Assembly (NCBI RefSeq): GCF_000685235.1
Contig: NZ_ARYH01000001.1
Span: 930,001 to 994,000 of the forward strand
Length of the DNA: 64,000 nt
Source of the DNA: Hyphomonas adhaerens MHS-3
GTDB lineage: Bacteria; Pseudomonadota; Alphaproteobacteria; Caulobacterales; Hyphomonadaceae
Reading direction: 5' to 3'
In this document: positions 21,710 to 30,372 of the stretch, in pieces
How the letters are laid out: each line of letters opens with the position of its first letter
Numbering within the stretch: the first letter of the stretch is position 1
Made by a program: the position numbers and the translations under genes
Notes under the pieces: generated by a model
Databases searched by the model: none
What the model was told of the DNA's origin: nothing
What the model saw: only the letters and a program-made list of their open reading frames with translations

Positions 21710-22282
21710 TCAGCGCGGCGCGCGCTTGGCGAGAATTCGCTGCAGCGTGCGCCGGTGCATGTTCAGGCGGCGGGCTGTTTCCGAGACATTGTGATTGCAC
21801 AGCTCATAGACGCGCTGGATGTGTTCCCAGCGGACCCGGTCGGCTGACATCGGGTTTTCCGGCGGGGCCGGTTTTTCATCGGTCGTGGCCGTGAGGGCGC
21901 GGATGATGTCTTCCACATCGGCCGGTTTCGACAAATAGTCCACGGCGCCTGCCTTGACCGCTGCGACGGCGGTGGCGATGGCGCCATAACCGGTCAGGAT
22001 GACGGCGCGGGCATCCGGGCGGCTCTTCTGCAGCACTTCCACCACATCAAGGCCGCTGCCATCTTCCAGGCGCAGGTCGAGCACGGCGAAAGCGGGCGGG
22101 TTGAGGCGGGCAATATCCTTGCCTTCGGCCACATTTGTGACCGCCGAGACGATGAATCCCCGCTGGGCGAGGGCACGGGCCAGACGCTGCACGAACGGGC
22201 CATCATCATCCATGACGAGGCAAGAGCGATCTTCAATGCCCTCCAAACTCTCGTGAAGATTGATATTTACTGGCCGTTCCAT
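21710..22282 (-). CDS. regA: redox response regulator RegA/PrrA/ActR family
   Basis: 190-residue response regulator. The receiver domain has the acidic pair (VMDDDGPF), phospho-acceptor D69 (FAVLDLRLEDGSG), the conserved TGYGAIATAVAAVKAGA switch and the lysine in YLSKPAD. A proline-rich linker leads to a C-terminal Fis-type helix-turn-helix (NHNVSETARRLNMHRRTLQRIL) that is nearly diagnostic of RegA/PrrA/ActR. In alphaproteobacteria this regulator controls respiration, energy and redox metabolism. It is 48 bases downstream of the matching kinase gene, in the same operon. Confidence 0.95.
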   Translation of the reverse strand: MERPVNINLHESLEGIEDRSCLVMDDDGPFVQRLARALAQRGFIVSAVTNVAEGKDIARLNPPAFAVLDLRLEDGSGLDVVEVLQKSRPDARAVILTGYGAIATAVAAVKAGAVDYLSKPADVEDIIRALTATTDEKPAPPENPMSADRVRWEHIQRVYELCNHNVSETARRLNMHRRTLQRILAKRAPR

Positions 22283-22330
22283 GCTCAGCTTCCCTAGCTA
22301 CCTGATTCTTTTATAGGACTTCCAAATCAA

Positions 22331-23713
22331 TTAATCCAACGCGGATGCTTCAAGAGCTGCACGTGGCCAGAGCGCCTGAACGATGGCGCCCTTGCGGGGT
22401 GGGGTGCGGTTCCTGGTGGCGATCCGGCCGCCGGTTCTTTCAATCAGGGTTTTTGCAATAAAGAAGCCAAGTCCCATGTCTCCGCCGCCGAGATGGGCTT
22501 CGCTCCGCTCCGAGACATAAGGCTCTCCCAGCTTCGGCAGGACTTCCTGCGCAAAGCCCGGCCCGTCATCGCTGATCGAGATCATGATCTGGTCTGCCGT
22601 CCAGCTGGCCTGCGCGGTGACCTGGGAATCGGCAAAGCTGACGGCATTTTCCACGAAGGCGCTGATGGCATGCAGGATTTCGGGACTGCGATTGAGAATG
22701 GGAGGACGGGAGTCATTTTCCTCGCCGGGCCGGACAACCACTTCCACAGCGACGCCAAGGCCCTTGAACGGTGCCGCGGCCTCCGCGACCAGCGCGTCCA
22801 GCGTCACGCGGGCATGGACGATGTCGGTGGCTTCGCGGGCCTCCCGGATTGTCGCGAGGATGTTCCGGCACCGGTCTGCCTGTTCGGCCAGAAGGGTGAG
22901 ATCTTCGTATTTCGGGTCGTCTTCGGGGGTTTCGGCCAGCAATTCCTTGGCGACGAGGTGGATGGTGGCGAGCGGCGTGCCAAGCTCGTGCGTCGTCATG
23001 GCGGACATCGCGCCGATCGCAGAGAGCTTCTGTTCCCGCGCCATCACGATGCTGGCCGCATCGAGCGCGCGCACCAGCTTGGCTTCGTCCTGGCTGACGC
23101 GCCCGGCGGAGACGGCGAAAAACACGACGCCAACGGCAAGGGCTGCAAACTGGCCGAGATGGAACAGGGGCGGCAGTTCGACCATGGCGCCATTGATCCA
23201 GGGCAGGGGCAGGGAAATCAGCGGCATGACGGCCGCAAGGGTCAGCGCCAGCAGGGCGATCAGGACGGCCCGTGTGGGCGACAGGCTGAGCGCCGCCACC
23301 GTGACCGGCGCGACCAGCAAGAGCAGGAAGGGGTTCGACAGGCCGCCCGTCACCGCGACCAGCGCCGCCAGCTGTACGGTATCGAAGGCAAGCTGGAGCG
23401 AGGCTTCCCACCCGCGCGTCAGGCGCTGGCTCTGGAAGGCGAAGGACAGGAAGACGTTCAACCAGGCAGAGGCGGCGATAATGGCGAGGCACGCCGCCAG
23501 CGGCAGGTCGAAATGCAGCACGAAGGCCACGAACAGCACCGCGGCCGTCTGTCCGGCAACGGCCAGCCAGCGCAGGGTGATGAACGTCCGCAATCGCGTC
23601 CGGCCGAGGGCCGATTGGGCCGACCCAAGCCCTTCCGGGGCGAGGGTGAAGATGGCATCGTCGAAGCCGAGCCGGTCGGCACGGTTCACGTCTTGGCGGG
23701 ACAGATCACTCAT
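22331..23713 (-). CDS. regB: redox sensor histidine kinase RegB/PrrB/ActS family
   Basis: 460-residue membrane kinase. Six hydrophobic helices form the sensor; the quinone-site heptapeptide GGLSNPF (residues 123-129) matches the RegB signature. The phospho-accepting histidine is H242 in MTTHELGTPL, and the redox-active cysteine typical of RegB is present (C282, QADRCRNIL). The ATP-binding domain has N (FVENAV), SDDGPGF and GDMGLGFF. The start at 23713 is the first ATG that leaves the gene clear of divergent senC; the ribosome site is weak and upstream in-frame starts would overlap senC. Signal: ubiquinone and oxygen-dependent redox state, by family knowledge. Confidence 0.94.
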   Translation of the reverse strand: MSDLSRQDVNRADRLGFDDAIFTLAPEGLGSAQSALGRTRLRTFITLRWLAVAGQTAAVLFVAFVLHFDLPLAACLAIIAASAWLNVFLSFAFQSQRLTRGWEASLQLAFDTVQLAALVAVTGGLSNPFLLLLVAPVTVAALSLSPTRAVLIALLALTLAAVMPLISLPLPWINGAMVELPPLFHLGQFAALAVGVVFFAVSAGRVSQDEAKLVRALDAASIVMAREQKLSAIGAMSAMTTHELGTPLATIHLVAKELLAETPEDDPKYEDLTLLAEQADRCRNILATIREAREATDIVHARVTLDALVAEAAAPFKGLGVAVEVVVRPGEENDSRPPILNRSPEILHAISAFVENAVSFADSQVTAQASWTADQIMISISDDGPGFAQEVLPKLGEPYVSERSEAHLGGGDMGLGFFIAKTLIERTGGRIATRNRTPPRKGAIVQALWPRAALEASALD

Positions 23714-23777
23714 TTGTGTCTTATGCGGCAGCGTGACGCCCTCGCCAAGCGGTGGGTGGCCGTCATAGAGGAAGGTC

Positions 23778-24389
23778 ATGACCAGATTTCGTTTGTCCGC
23801 GGCCCTGCTGGCTGCGCTGCTCGCTGCCTGCGGTCCCGCAAAACCTGCTGAGCCATCTGCCGGCGGTCCTTCTGCGGGCTGCATGTCCCGCGCCTATCCC
23901 AATATCGGCGGGCCGATTTCGCTGGTGAACCAGGACGGCGAACAGGTGACGGAGGCGACCTATAAAGGCCATCCGACACTGATCTATTTCGGCTTCACCT
24001 ATTGTCCGGATGTCTGCCCGATGACTCTGGTGACCGTGAAGCGGGCCTATGACCGCCTGCCGGAGGGCGTCAGCCCGCCGCAGACGCTGCTGATTTCGAT
24101 CGATCCGGAACGGGATACGCCCGAGCAACTGGCGCAATACGTCTCGACCAATGCTTTCCCGGACAATCTCCAGGGCCTGACCGGAACGCCGGAAGACGTG
24201 CGCGCCGCCGCCGATGCCTTCCTGGCTGACTATTCACGAATCGAGCAGCCGGGCAGTCAAAGCGAGTATTCGATGGATCACACGTCGCTGCTGTATCTGA
24301 TGGATGAAGACTGGAAGCTGAAAACCTTCTTCACCCATGAAGACACCGACGAGATGATCGCGACCTGTCTCACCGAAATGCTGGAATAG
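23778..24389 (+). CDS. senC: SCO1/SenC/PrrC family copper lipoprotein
   Basis: 203-residue membrane-anchored thioredoxin-fold protein for CuA assembly in cytochrome c oxidase and redox signalling. The signal ends in a lipobox (LLAAC, C18). The copper ligands are C76 and C80 (TYCPDVCPM) and H168 (YSMDHTSLLY). It is divergent from regB by 64 bases, the same association seen for senC/prrC with regBA/prrBA in other alphaproteobacteria, which strengthens the naming of all three. Confidence 0.94.
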   Translation: MTRFRLSAALLAALLAACGPAKPAEPSAGGPSAGCMSRAYPNIGGPISLVNQDGEQVTEATYKGHPTLIYFGFTYCPDVCPMTLVTVKRAYDRLPEGVSPPQTLLISIDPERDTPEQLAQYVSTNAFPDNLQGLTGTPEDVRAAADAFLADYSRIEQPGSQSEYSMDHTSLLYLMDEDWKLKTFFTHEDTDEMIATCLTEMLE

Positions 24390-24404
24390 TCCGGCCGCAG
24401 GGGC

Positions 24405-25187
24405 CTATTGGGCTGTCCAGCCACCATCGATCGGGAGCAGGGCGCCATTGATCTGGTCCGCCGCGGGCGAGCACAGGAATGCCGCCATGTCGCCGATCTG
24501 CTCGGCCGTGACGAATTCCTTGGTCGGCTGGGCCGCAAGGATCACGTTTTTCACGACCTCGTCCTCGCTGATACCGCGGGCCTTGGCCGTATCGGTGATC
24601 TGAGCGTCCACCAGCGGGGTGTGGACATAGCCGGGGCAGATCGCATTGCAGCGGACGCCATGGGTTGCGCCTTCAAGGGCGACCGTTTTGGTCAGGCCGG
24701 CAATTCCGTGCTTGGCCGCGACGTAGGCCGCCTTGTAGGGCGAGGCAACGAGTGCATGGGCCGAAGCGGTCTGGATGATACGGCCCCAGCCCTTTTCCTT
24801 CATGCCGGGCAGGCCCAGGCGGATCGTATGGAATGCGGCGGACAGGTTCAGCGCGATGATCAGGTTCCACTTGTCGACCGGGAAGTCCTCGACCGGTGAC
24901 ACGTGCTGCATGCCGGCATTGTTGACCAGAATATCGGCGCCGCCGAACTCACTCTGCACATAGGACATCATGTTCTCGATGGCAGGCACACGGGTGAGGT
25001 CTGCGCTCGAATAGCCGACCATGACGGAGTGTTCCGCCGCCAGGGACCGTTTGAGCGCATCGATCTCTCCGGAATCTCCAAAGCCATTGAGCACAATGTT
25101 GCAGCCCTCAGCCGCCAGCCGGGTCGCGATGGCCTTGCCAATCCCGCTCGTGGAGCCGGTGATAAGGGCTGTTTTACCTTTCAGCAT
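24405..25187 (-). CDS. bdhA: 3-hydroxybutyrate dehydrogenase
   Basis: 260-residue short-chain dehydrogenase that oxidises (R)-3-hydroxybutyrate to acetoacetate with NAD+, used when PHB is degraded. The start at 25187 has AAGGAG 7 bases upstream. It has TGSTSGIGKAIA, NNAGMQHVSPVEDF, the catalytic QTASAHALVASPYKAAYVAAKHG and the C-terminal LPIDGGWTAQ, a combination typical of BdhA. It complements phbB/phaR 11 kb away but is not linked in an operon. Confidence 0.92.
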   Translation of the reverse strand: MLKGKTALITGSTSGIGKAIATRLAAEGCNIVLNGFGDSGEIDALKRSLAAEHSVMVGYSSADLTRVPAIENMMSYVQSEFGGADILVNNAGMQHVSPVEDFPVDKWNLIIALNLSAAFHTIRLGLPGMKEKGWGRIIQTASAHALVASPYKAAYVAAKHGIAGLTKTVALEGATHGVRCNAICPGYVHTPLVDAQITDTAKARGISEDEVVKNVILAAQPTKEFVTAEQIGDMAAFLCSPAADQINGALLPIDGGWTAQ

Positions 25188-25280
25188 GATGGTCTCCTTG
25201 AGCGGCGGTTGCGCCATGCTAGGAATAGGGCCGGTCTCCGGCCGGGTCACCACAATAATCACACAGGATTATCAGGAATC

Positions 25281-25712
25281 ATGGGCGGAGAAATGGGTGC
25301 TTTTGTCGAGGCGTTTCCGAGATTTCTGATCTGGACGGCCAGCGCTGGCGTCATGCTGGTCGTTTCGAGCACAATTTATGTTCTGCTGACGCCCTGGAAG
25401 GAGTTTGCGGAGGTCAAGCGCGGGAACACCGCGGCGGGCCTGGCTCTGGGCGGGGCGATTGCAGGCCTGGCCCTGCCGATGTCGTCGGCGCTCGCCTCCA
25501 GCATCACCCTGATCGATTTTGCCATCTGGGGCGTGGTTGCGCTATTGTTGCAGCTGATCGTCTACCGGCTGGTAGATCTTCTGCTCGGCGGAATGCCGCG
25601 GAGGATCGAACAGGATGAATTGGGTGCGGCGGCCGTTCTTGTGTCCGCAAAACTCGCATCTGCCCTCATTCTTGCCGCAGGATTGTGGGATCCTGCGTTG
25701 CAGAGATTCTGA
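25281..25712 (+). CDS. DUF350 (UPF0719) membrane protein
   Basis: 143-residue protein with four membrane helices. The repeated pattern (GNTAAGLALGGAIAGLALP and IDFAIWGVVALLLQLIVYRLVDLLL) matches the DUF350/YjfL group of small inner-membrane proteins of unknown function. ATG 25281 (AGGA just upstream) and ATG 25293 (GGAG close upstream) are both possible. It precedes the trypsin-like protease gene by about 20 bases and may be co-transcribed with it and pyrF. Confidence 0.85.
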   Translation: MGGEMGAFVEAFPRFLIWTASAGVMLVVSSTIYVLLTPWKEFAEVKRGNTAAGLALGGAIAGLALPMSSALASSITLIDFAIWGVVALLLQLIVYRLVDLLLGGMPRRIEQDELGAAAVLVSAKLASALILAAGLWDPALQRF

Positions 25713-25733
25713 TCTGAGGAGCATACAAGGCCC

Positions 25734-26555
25734 GTGCGTAAGTTCGATTGGCTGCTTTATGTGACGGCGCTCGGGTTGGTCGTCTTCGTCCTGTTTGCGC
25801 AGGGCGATCATGCCGACGCCCCGGAAGCGCCGCCAACTGTGCTGGAAGCGGATGGCCCGACCTTGCCGCCGCCCTCTCCGTTCGATGAGCAGATCCTGAT
25901 CCAGGTGGATGCCCCGAAAGACGGGATCGGAACGGCCTTCGCGGTCAACCGGAAAGGCCAGTGGATTACCGCCCGGCACGTGGTCGATGGCTGCGATTCC
26001 GTCGGCCTGCTCGTCGCGCCCGGCCAGTATGTTCCGGTGGAGTCAGTGACTCTCGACCCGGAACATGACCTCGCCCTGATTTCCACGGGTCGCAGTCCCA
26101 ATCCGGTCGAGCTGGACCTTGCGACGCCGCTGCGGATCGGTCTGGAAGGGTATCATGTCGGCTATCCGCAAGGCAGGCCGGGCGAAGTCGCGACGCGGCT
26201 GATGTCCCGGTCCAACATGATCACGCGCGGCCGGCGCGAGAGTTCAGAGCCGATCCTTGCCTGGGCCGAGTTCGGTCGCACGCGGGGGCTGACTGGTACG
26301 CTGGGCGGAATTTCAGGCGGTCCGGTCTTTGACGCGGCAGGCCGTGTCCGCGGTGTGATTGTTGCGGAAAGTCCGCGCCGCGGGCGCATCTACACAACGT
26401 CCCCCACGTCGGTCGAAGCGTTCCTGACCCGCCTGAATGTCAGCCCGGAAGACGGGCCTGCAGAGGCCTTTGACGAAGAGACCTATGGGCCGCGATCCGA
26501 CAATGCCCGGCGTCTGTTGCAAGTGGTAAAGGTTGCCTGCAAGGTAAAACCATGA
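25734..26555 (+). CDS. membrane-anchored trypsin-like serine protease (GTG start)
   Basis: 273-residue S1-fold protease with an uncleaved-looking N-terminal anchor (residues 7-22) and a proline-rich linker, so the catalytic domain should be periplasmic. The triad is complete: H82 (TARHVVDG), D112 (EHDLALI), S194 (GGISGGPVF). There is no PDZ domain, unlike DegP/DegS. The last four bases overlap the start of pyrF (ATGA), so the two are translationally coupled, an odd pairing of a protease with a pyrimidine enzyme. Substrate unknown. Confidence 0.87.
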   Translation: MRKFDWLLYVTALGLVVFVLFAQGDHADAPEAPPTVLEADGPTLPPPSPFDEQILIQVDAPKDGIGTAFAVNRKGQWITARHVVDGCDSVGLLVAPGQYVPVESVTLDPEHDLALISTGRSPNPVELDLATPLRIGLEGYHVGYPQGRPGEVATRLMSRSNMITRGRRESSEPILAWAEFGRTRGLTGTLGGISGGPVFDAAGRVRGVIVAESPRRGRIYTTSPTSVEAFLTRLNVSPEDGPAEAFDEETYGPRSDNARRLLQVVKVACKVKP

Positions 26556-27451
26556 GCGATTTTGCCACCCGACTGATCGCCGGTGCCCGCCGGCTCGGCC
26601 CGTTGTGTGTCGGGATCGATCCGCATCCCGGAAAAATCCCGGACCTTTTCGGCGGCGACACGCCGGATGGGCTGGCAGCATGGGGCGAAGCTGTTGTTGC
26701 AGCGGCGGCCGACCGCGTCACCGTTGTGAAACCGCAGGTCGGACTGTTCGAGCGTCATGGCCCGGACGGCATGCGGGCGCTGCAGCGTGTCTGCAAGGCG
26801 TCGAAAGAGGCCGGTCTTCTGGTGATTACGGACGCAAAGCGTGGTGATATCGGTTCAACGGCCAAGGGATATGCGCTCGCCTATCTTTCCCCGACTGCTC
26901 CGTTCCCGTCGGATGCGGTGACAGTGAATCCCTATATGGGGCTCGATACGCTGGAGCCGTTTCTCGAACAGGCTGAAGCGAACGGGAAGGGCGTTGTCGT
27001 CCTCGCCCGCACGTCCAATCCCGGCTCGTCGGATTTCCAGGCCCGCGATCTGGAAGGCGCACCGCTCTATGCCCGTGTGGTCGAAGCGCTCGCGCCAGCG
27101 ATAGAGCGGTTGAAGGGTGCGGAAGGCTGGTCCAGCCTGATGCTTGTCGCCGGGGCGACAGGGCCGGATGAAGCGCGCCATTTGCGCCAGCTCGCCGAGA
27201 ATGCGTTGTTCCTCGTGCCGGGTTATGGCGCGCAGGGCGGCGGGGCGGCGGATGCGCTGGCCGGTTTCAAGCGTGCGGGCAACCGGCTTGAAGGCGGCGT
27301 GGTGAATGCCTCGCGCTCGGTTACGTTCCCGGATGGAGCGGATTCCGCGGCAACCCGGACGGAATGGACTGCAATCGTCGAGGCCGCGATAGACGAAGCT
27401 CAGGCGGACCTGTCGAAGCATGCCGGCAGTACATCTGCCATTCTGGCCTGA
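26552..27451 (+). CDS. pyrF: orotidine 5'-phosphate decarboxylase, type 2
   Basis: 299-residue enzyme that decarboxylates OMP to UMP, the last step of UMP synthesis. It is the longer, type 2 form (as in mycobacteria and Myxococcus), with the signature catalytic loop DAKRGDIGST (K96), the substrate region PLCVGIDPHPG, and a phosphate-binding end (VPGYGAQGGG, GGVVNASRSV). Its start overlaps the protease gene by 4 bases. pyrD of the same pathway is 29 kb away. Confidence 0.95.
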   Translation: MSDFATRLIAGARRLGPLCVGIDPHPGKIPDLFGGDTPDGLAAWGEAVVAAAADRVTVVKPQVGLFERHGPDGMRALQRVCKASKEAGLLVITDAKRGDIGSTAKGYALAYLSPTAPFPSDAVTVNPYMGLDTLEPFLEQAEANGKGVVVLARTSNPGSSDFQARDLEGAPLYARVVEALAPAIERLKGAEGWSSLMLVAGATGPDEARHLRQLAENALFLVPGYGAQGGGAADALAGFKRAGNRLEGGVVNASRSVTFPDGADSAATRTEWTAIVEAAIDEAQADLSKHAGSTSAILA

Positions 27452-27583
27452 TCCCGGCCTGATATCGGGCCAGCCTCTCTCCTTGGGTCACGCCTCGACA
27501 AACCCCCATGAAAGACTAGCATTGCGATTACAAAAGCGGCGGTAAGACCGCTTATGCATAATGTCGACGGGAGGAAAACCGAC

Positions 27584-29734
27584 ATGGCCGCTTGGAGTCG
27601 TATTTTTCTGGCAGGATCTGCGCTGGCATTGCTGGCCGCATGTGGTCCGAAGGAAACAGCCCCTGTACCGGAAGAAAAAGGATTTGCGGCGGTTGATACC
27701 GCGCGAATTGAAACGGCATCGGCCGGCGCCGAATGGCTGACCTATGGCGGCACTTATGATGAGCAGCGCCATTCGAAGCTGGATGCAGTCAACAAGGACA
27801 ATGTCGACCAGCTGGGCGTTGCCTGGACGTTTGACCTTGCCACCAACCGGGGCGTTGAGGCGACGCCGATCGTGGTTGACGGTGTGATGTACGTCACGTC
27901 GGCCTGGACCGTCGTGTATGCCCTGGATGCAAAGACTGGCGCCCTTCTCTGGGAACACGATCCGGATGTGGATCGCTCGGTGGGCGTCAATGCCTGCTGC
28001 GATGTCGTGAACCGCGGGGTCGCGGTCTATGACGGCAAGATCTATGTCGGCGTGATCGACGGCCGCCTGCAGGCGCTGGATGCGAAAACAGGCGACCTTG
28101 TCTGGGAAACGGTGACGGTCGACCAGTCCAAGCCTTACACCATCACCGGCGCGCCGCGTGTGGTGAACGGCAAGGTCCTGATCGGGAATGGCGGCGCCGA
28201 ACTGGGGGTCCGCGGGTACATCTCAGCCTATGACGCGGAGACCGGGGACAAGATCTGGCGCTTCTACACCGTGCCAAACCCGCAGAAACAGCCGGATGGC
28301 GAAGCCTCCGATGCGGCCTTCGAAACGATCGGCAATGTCACCTGGGGCGATGAAGGTGCCTGGGTGACCGATGGCGGCGGCGGCACGGTCTGGGATTCCA
28401 TCGTCTATGATGACGTGAACGACCAGATCATCTTCGGTGTCGGCAATGGGTCGCCATGGAACCGGACGTTCCGTGACCCGTCGGGCGGGGACAATCTGTT
28501 CCTGTCTTCCATCGTCGCGGTCGATGTGAATACCGGTGAGTACAAGTGGCACTTCCAGACGACGCCTGGCGACAATTGGGATTATACTGCCACGCAGACG
28601 ATTATCCTGGCTGACCTGCCGCTCGGACCGGACGGGGCCAGCCGCCGCGTTGCCATGCAGGCACCCAAGAACGGCTTCTTCTATGTGATCGATGCCGCGA
28701 CGGGTGAGTTCATTTCCGGCGATGCGTTCGGACCGTTGAACTGGGCAACCGGCCTCGACGAGAATGGTCGCCCGATCGAAGTTGCTGCGGCCCGCTATGG
28801 CAAGGAACCGTACCAGCAGCTGCCGGGGCCGCTTGGGGCGCACAATTGGCAACCGATGGCTTACAATCCGGACCTCGCGCTGGCCTACATTCCGGCTCAG
28901 GAAATCCCGCAGGCCTATGCAGAAGATCCGCTTTTCTATTCCAAGGACACGGCCTGGAATACGGGGGCAGATTTCTCGGCTGGCGTGCCGCCGATTGCGA
29001 CGCCGGAAGTGGCGAAGTTCCTTCGCTCGACTCTGAAGGGACGTCTCATTGCCTGGGATCCCGTGGCCCGCGCGCCGCGCTGGACCGTGGAGCATGAGAA
29101 CGCCTGGAATGGCGGCGTGCTGTCGACTGCAGGGGGCCTCGTCTTCCAGGGCAAGCTGAACGGCCAGTTCGTTGCCTATGATGCGGCCACCGGCGAGAAG
29201 CTGTGGGACTACAATGTGAAGTCCGGCGCCGGCGCCGGACCCGGCACCTACATGATCGATGGCGAACAGTATGTGACCATCGCCACGGGTTGGGGCAGTG
29301 CATTCGCGCTCTCTGCCGGGTTTGCCTATGACGACACGGTACCGTCGACAGTTGGCAAGGTGGTGACGTTCAAGCTCGGCGGAACCGGTGAAATTGCCGA
29401 TGCGGACCTGCCGCCAATCGACCGCACACCCAAGGCCGAACCGTTCGGAACAGATGCTCAGCTGGCGGAAGGCGTTGTGGACTATGCCCGCAACTGCGCG
29501 GTCTGCCACGGCCCGCTGGCCGTCAGTTCCGGCGTGCTGCCGGACCTGCGCTGGTCGGTCGTTTCCGCAGACCCGGAAGCCTGGAAAGGCGTCGTGCTGG
29601 AAGGGCACCGTGCGGCAAACGGCATGGTCTCGTTCTCGGAGTATCTGGACGAAGATGATGTTGAGGCGATCCGGGCCTATGTGCTGGCCCAGGCCCATGC
29701 GGCGGCGCCGACTGAAGACGACGGAGCGGAGTAA
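27584..29734 (+). CDS. PQQ-dependent alcohol dehydrogenase with fused cytochrome c (quinohemoprotein)
   Basis: 716-residue periplasmic enzyme that oxidises alcohols with pyrroloquinoline quinone and passes electrons through its own heme c. The start at 27584 has GGAGG 9 bases upstream and opens a lipoprotein signal (LLAAC), which would anchor it. The eight-bladed propeller contains the vicinal disulfide C138-C139 (NACCDVVNRG) and tryptophan-docking repeats (DAKTGALLWE, DAATGEKLWDY). The C-terminal domain carries the heme site C638-x2-C641-H642. PQQ synthesis genes are not in the window. The substrate class is methanol/ethanol-type alcohols by family only. Confidence 0.93.
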   Translation: MAAWSRIFLAGSALALLAACGPKETAPVPEEKGFAAVDTARIETASAGAEWLTYGGTYDEQRHSKLDAVNKDNVDQLGVAWTFDLATNRGVEATPIVVDGVMYVTSAWTVVYALDAKTGALLWEHDPDVDRSVGVNACCDVVNRGVAVYDGKIYVGVIDGRLQALDAKTGDLVWETVTVDQSKPYTITGAPRVVNGKVLIGNGGAELGVRGYISAYDAETGDKIWRFYTVPNPQKQPDGEASDAAFETIGNVTWGDEGAWVTDGGGGTVWDSIVYDDVNDQIIFGVGNGSPWNRTFRDPSGGDNLFLSSIVAVDVNTGEYKWHFQTTPGDNWDYTATQTIILADLPLGPDGASRRVAMQAPKNGFFYVIDAATGEFISGDAFGPLNWATGLDENGRPIEVAAARYGKEPYQQLPGPLGAHNWQPMAYNPDLALAYIPAQEIPQAYAEDPLFYSKDTAWNTGADFSAGVPPIATPEVAKFLRSTLKGRLIAWDPVARAPRWTVEHENAWNGGVLSTAGGLVFQGKLNGQFVAYDAATGEKLWDYNVKSGAGAGPGTYMIDGEQYVTIATGWGSAFALSAGFAYDDTVPSTVGKVVTFKLGGTGEIADADLPPIDRTPKAEPFGTDAQLAEGVVDYARNCAVCHGPLAVSSGVLPDLRWSVVSADPEAWKGVVLEGHRAANGMVSFSEYLDEDDVEAIRAYVLAQAHAAAPTEDDGAE

Positions 29735-29762
29735 CACTCCATTGCCTTCCGACGAAACCTGT

Positions 29763-29794
29763 AGCGCGGCCCGATGGGCCGCGTTACTGTTTTC
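29763..29794 (+). terminator. probable terminator after PQQ dehydrogenase gene
   Basis: Stem GCGCGGCCC / GGGCCGCGT with a 3-base loop and a broken T run. It ends only 2-3 bases before the next start codon, so that gene would need leaderless translation or a start further downstream. Confidence 0.65.
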
Positions 29795-29796
29795 GG

Positions 29797-30336
29797 ATGC
29801 AAGTGCTCCTGCTCCTGTTTGGTATTCTGGTGGCGATCGGTGTGTGGTCGTGGCGGCTCCGCATGGCGCGGGAAGGCCTGCGCGAGGCTGGCAAACTGGC
29901 GCAGGCGGCGATCAACATGCCGCGCAAGCTGGCGTTCCGGTACAGGTCAGGGAAGGGGGGGCTGAGTCTGATCGAAGACCCGCGTGAAGCGGCGGCCATC
30001 ATGATGATGGAAGTTGCCCGCGCGCGCGGCGGGCCGCTGACGGAGAACCAGACGGCTGCGATCGACCGCGAGATCATGCACCATTTCGAATTCGGCCAGG
30101 AGGAAGCCGACGCCCTGACGGCGCATGCAGCCTGGGCGACGAATTCAGCGCCCCCGCCCGCAGAAACCATGCGCAAGCTGAGCCAGCTGATCGTGTCATC
30201 TTCCGTGCTCGGCCCAAAGGAAATCGTCGACCTGGATGCGATGCTGGTGTCTGTGTCCGAAGCTGAAGGTCTGCCGACGCGTGACCAGTTGGCGCTACTC
30301 CAAGTCTATCGCGACAAGGCGGGCTTGAAGACCTGA
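29797..30336 (+). CDS. TerB-like protein with N-terminal membrane anchor
   Basis: 179 residues: one N-terminal hydrophobic helix (VLLLLFGILVAIGVWSW), a basic linker, and an all-helical acidic domain of about 120 residues. Its layout resembles TerB (tellurite resistance/DnaJ-associated) domains, with EDPREAAAIMMMEVARARG near the domain start. No Shine-Dalgarno is seen and a terminator hairpin abuts the ATG, so the true start is uncertain; an internal ATG after the helix would give a soluble form. The TerB assignment is by fold pattern only. It precedes a sulfotransferase by 36 bases. Confidence 0.65.
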   Translation: MQVLLLLFGILVAIGVWSWRLRMAREGLREAGKLAQAAINMPRKLAFRYRSGKGGLSLIEDPREAAAIMMMEVARARGGPLTENQTAAIDREIMHHFEFGQEEADALTAHAAWATNSAPPPAETMRKLSQLIVSSSVLGPKEIVDLDAMLVSVSEAEGLPTRDQLALLQVYRDKAGLKT

Positions 30337-30372
30337 GTTGCGCCGGTCGTGATCTGGCCCTAGGCCAGTGGC

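Noticed and set aside
22493..23851. 452-codon + strand frame opposite regB
   Set aside because: Antisense shadow with low-complexity Arg/Gly/Gln content; regB on the - strand is fully motif-supported.
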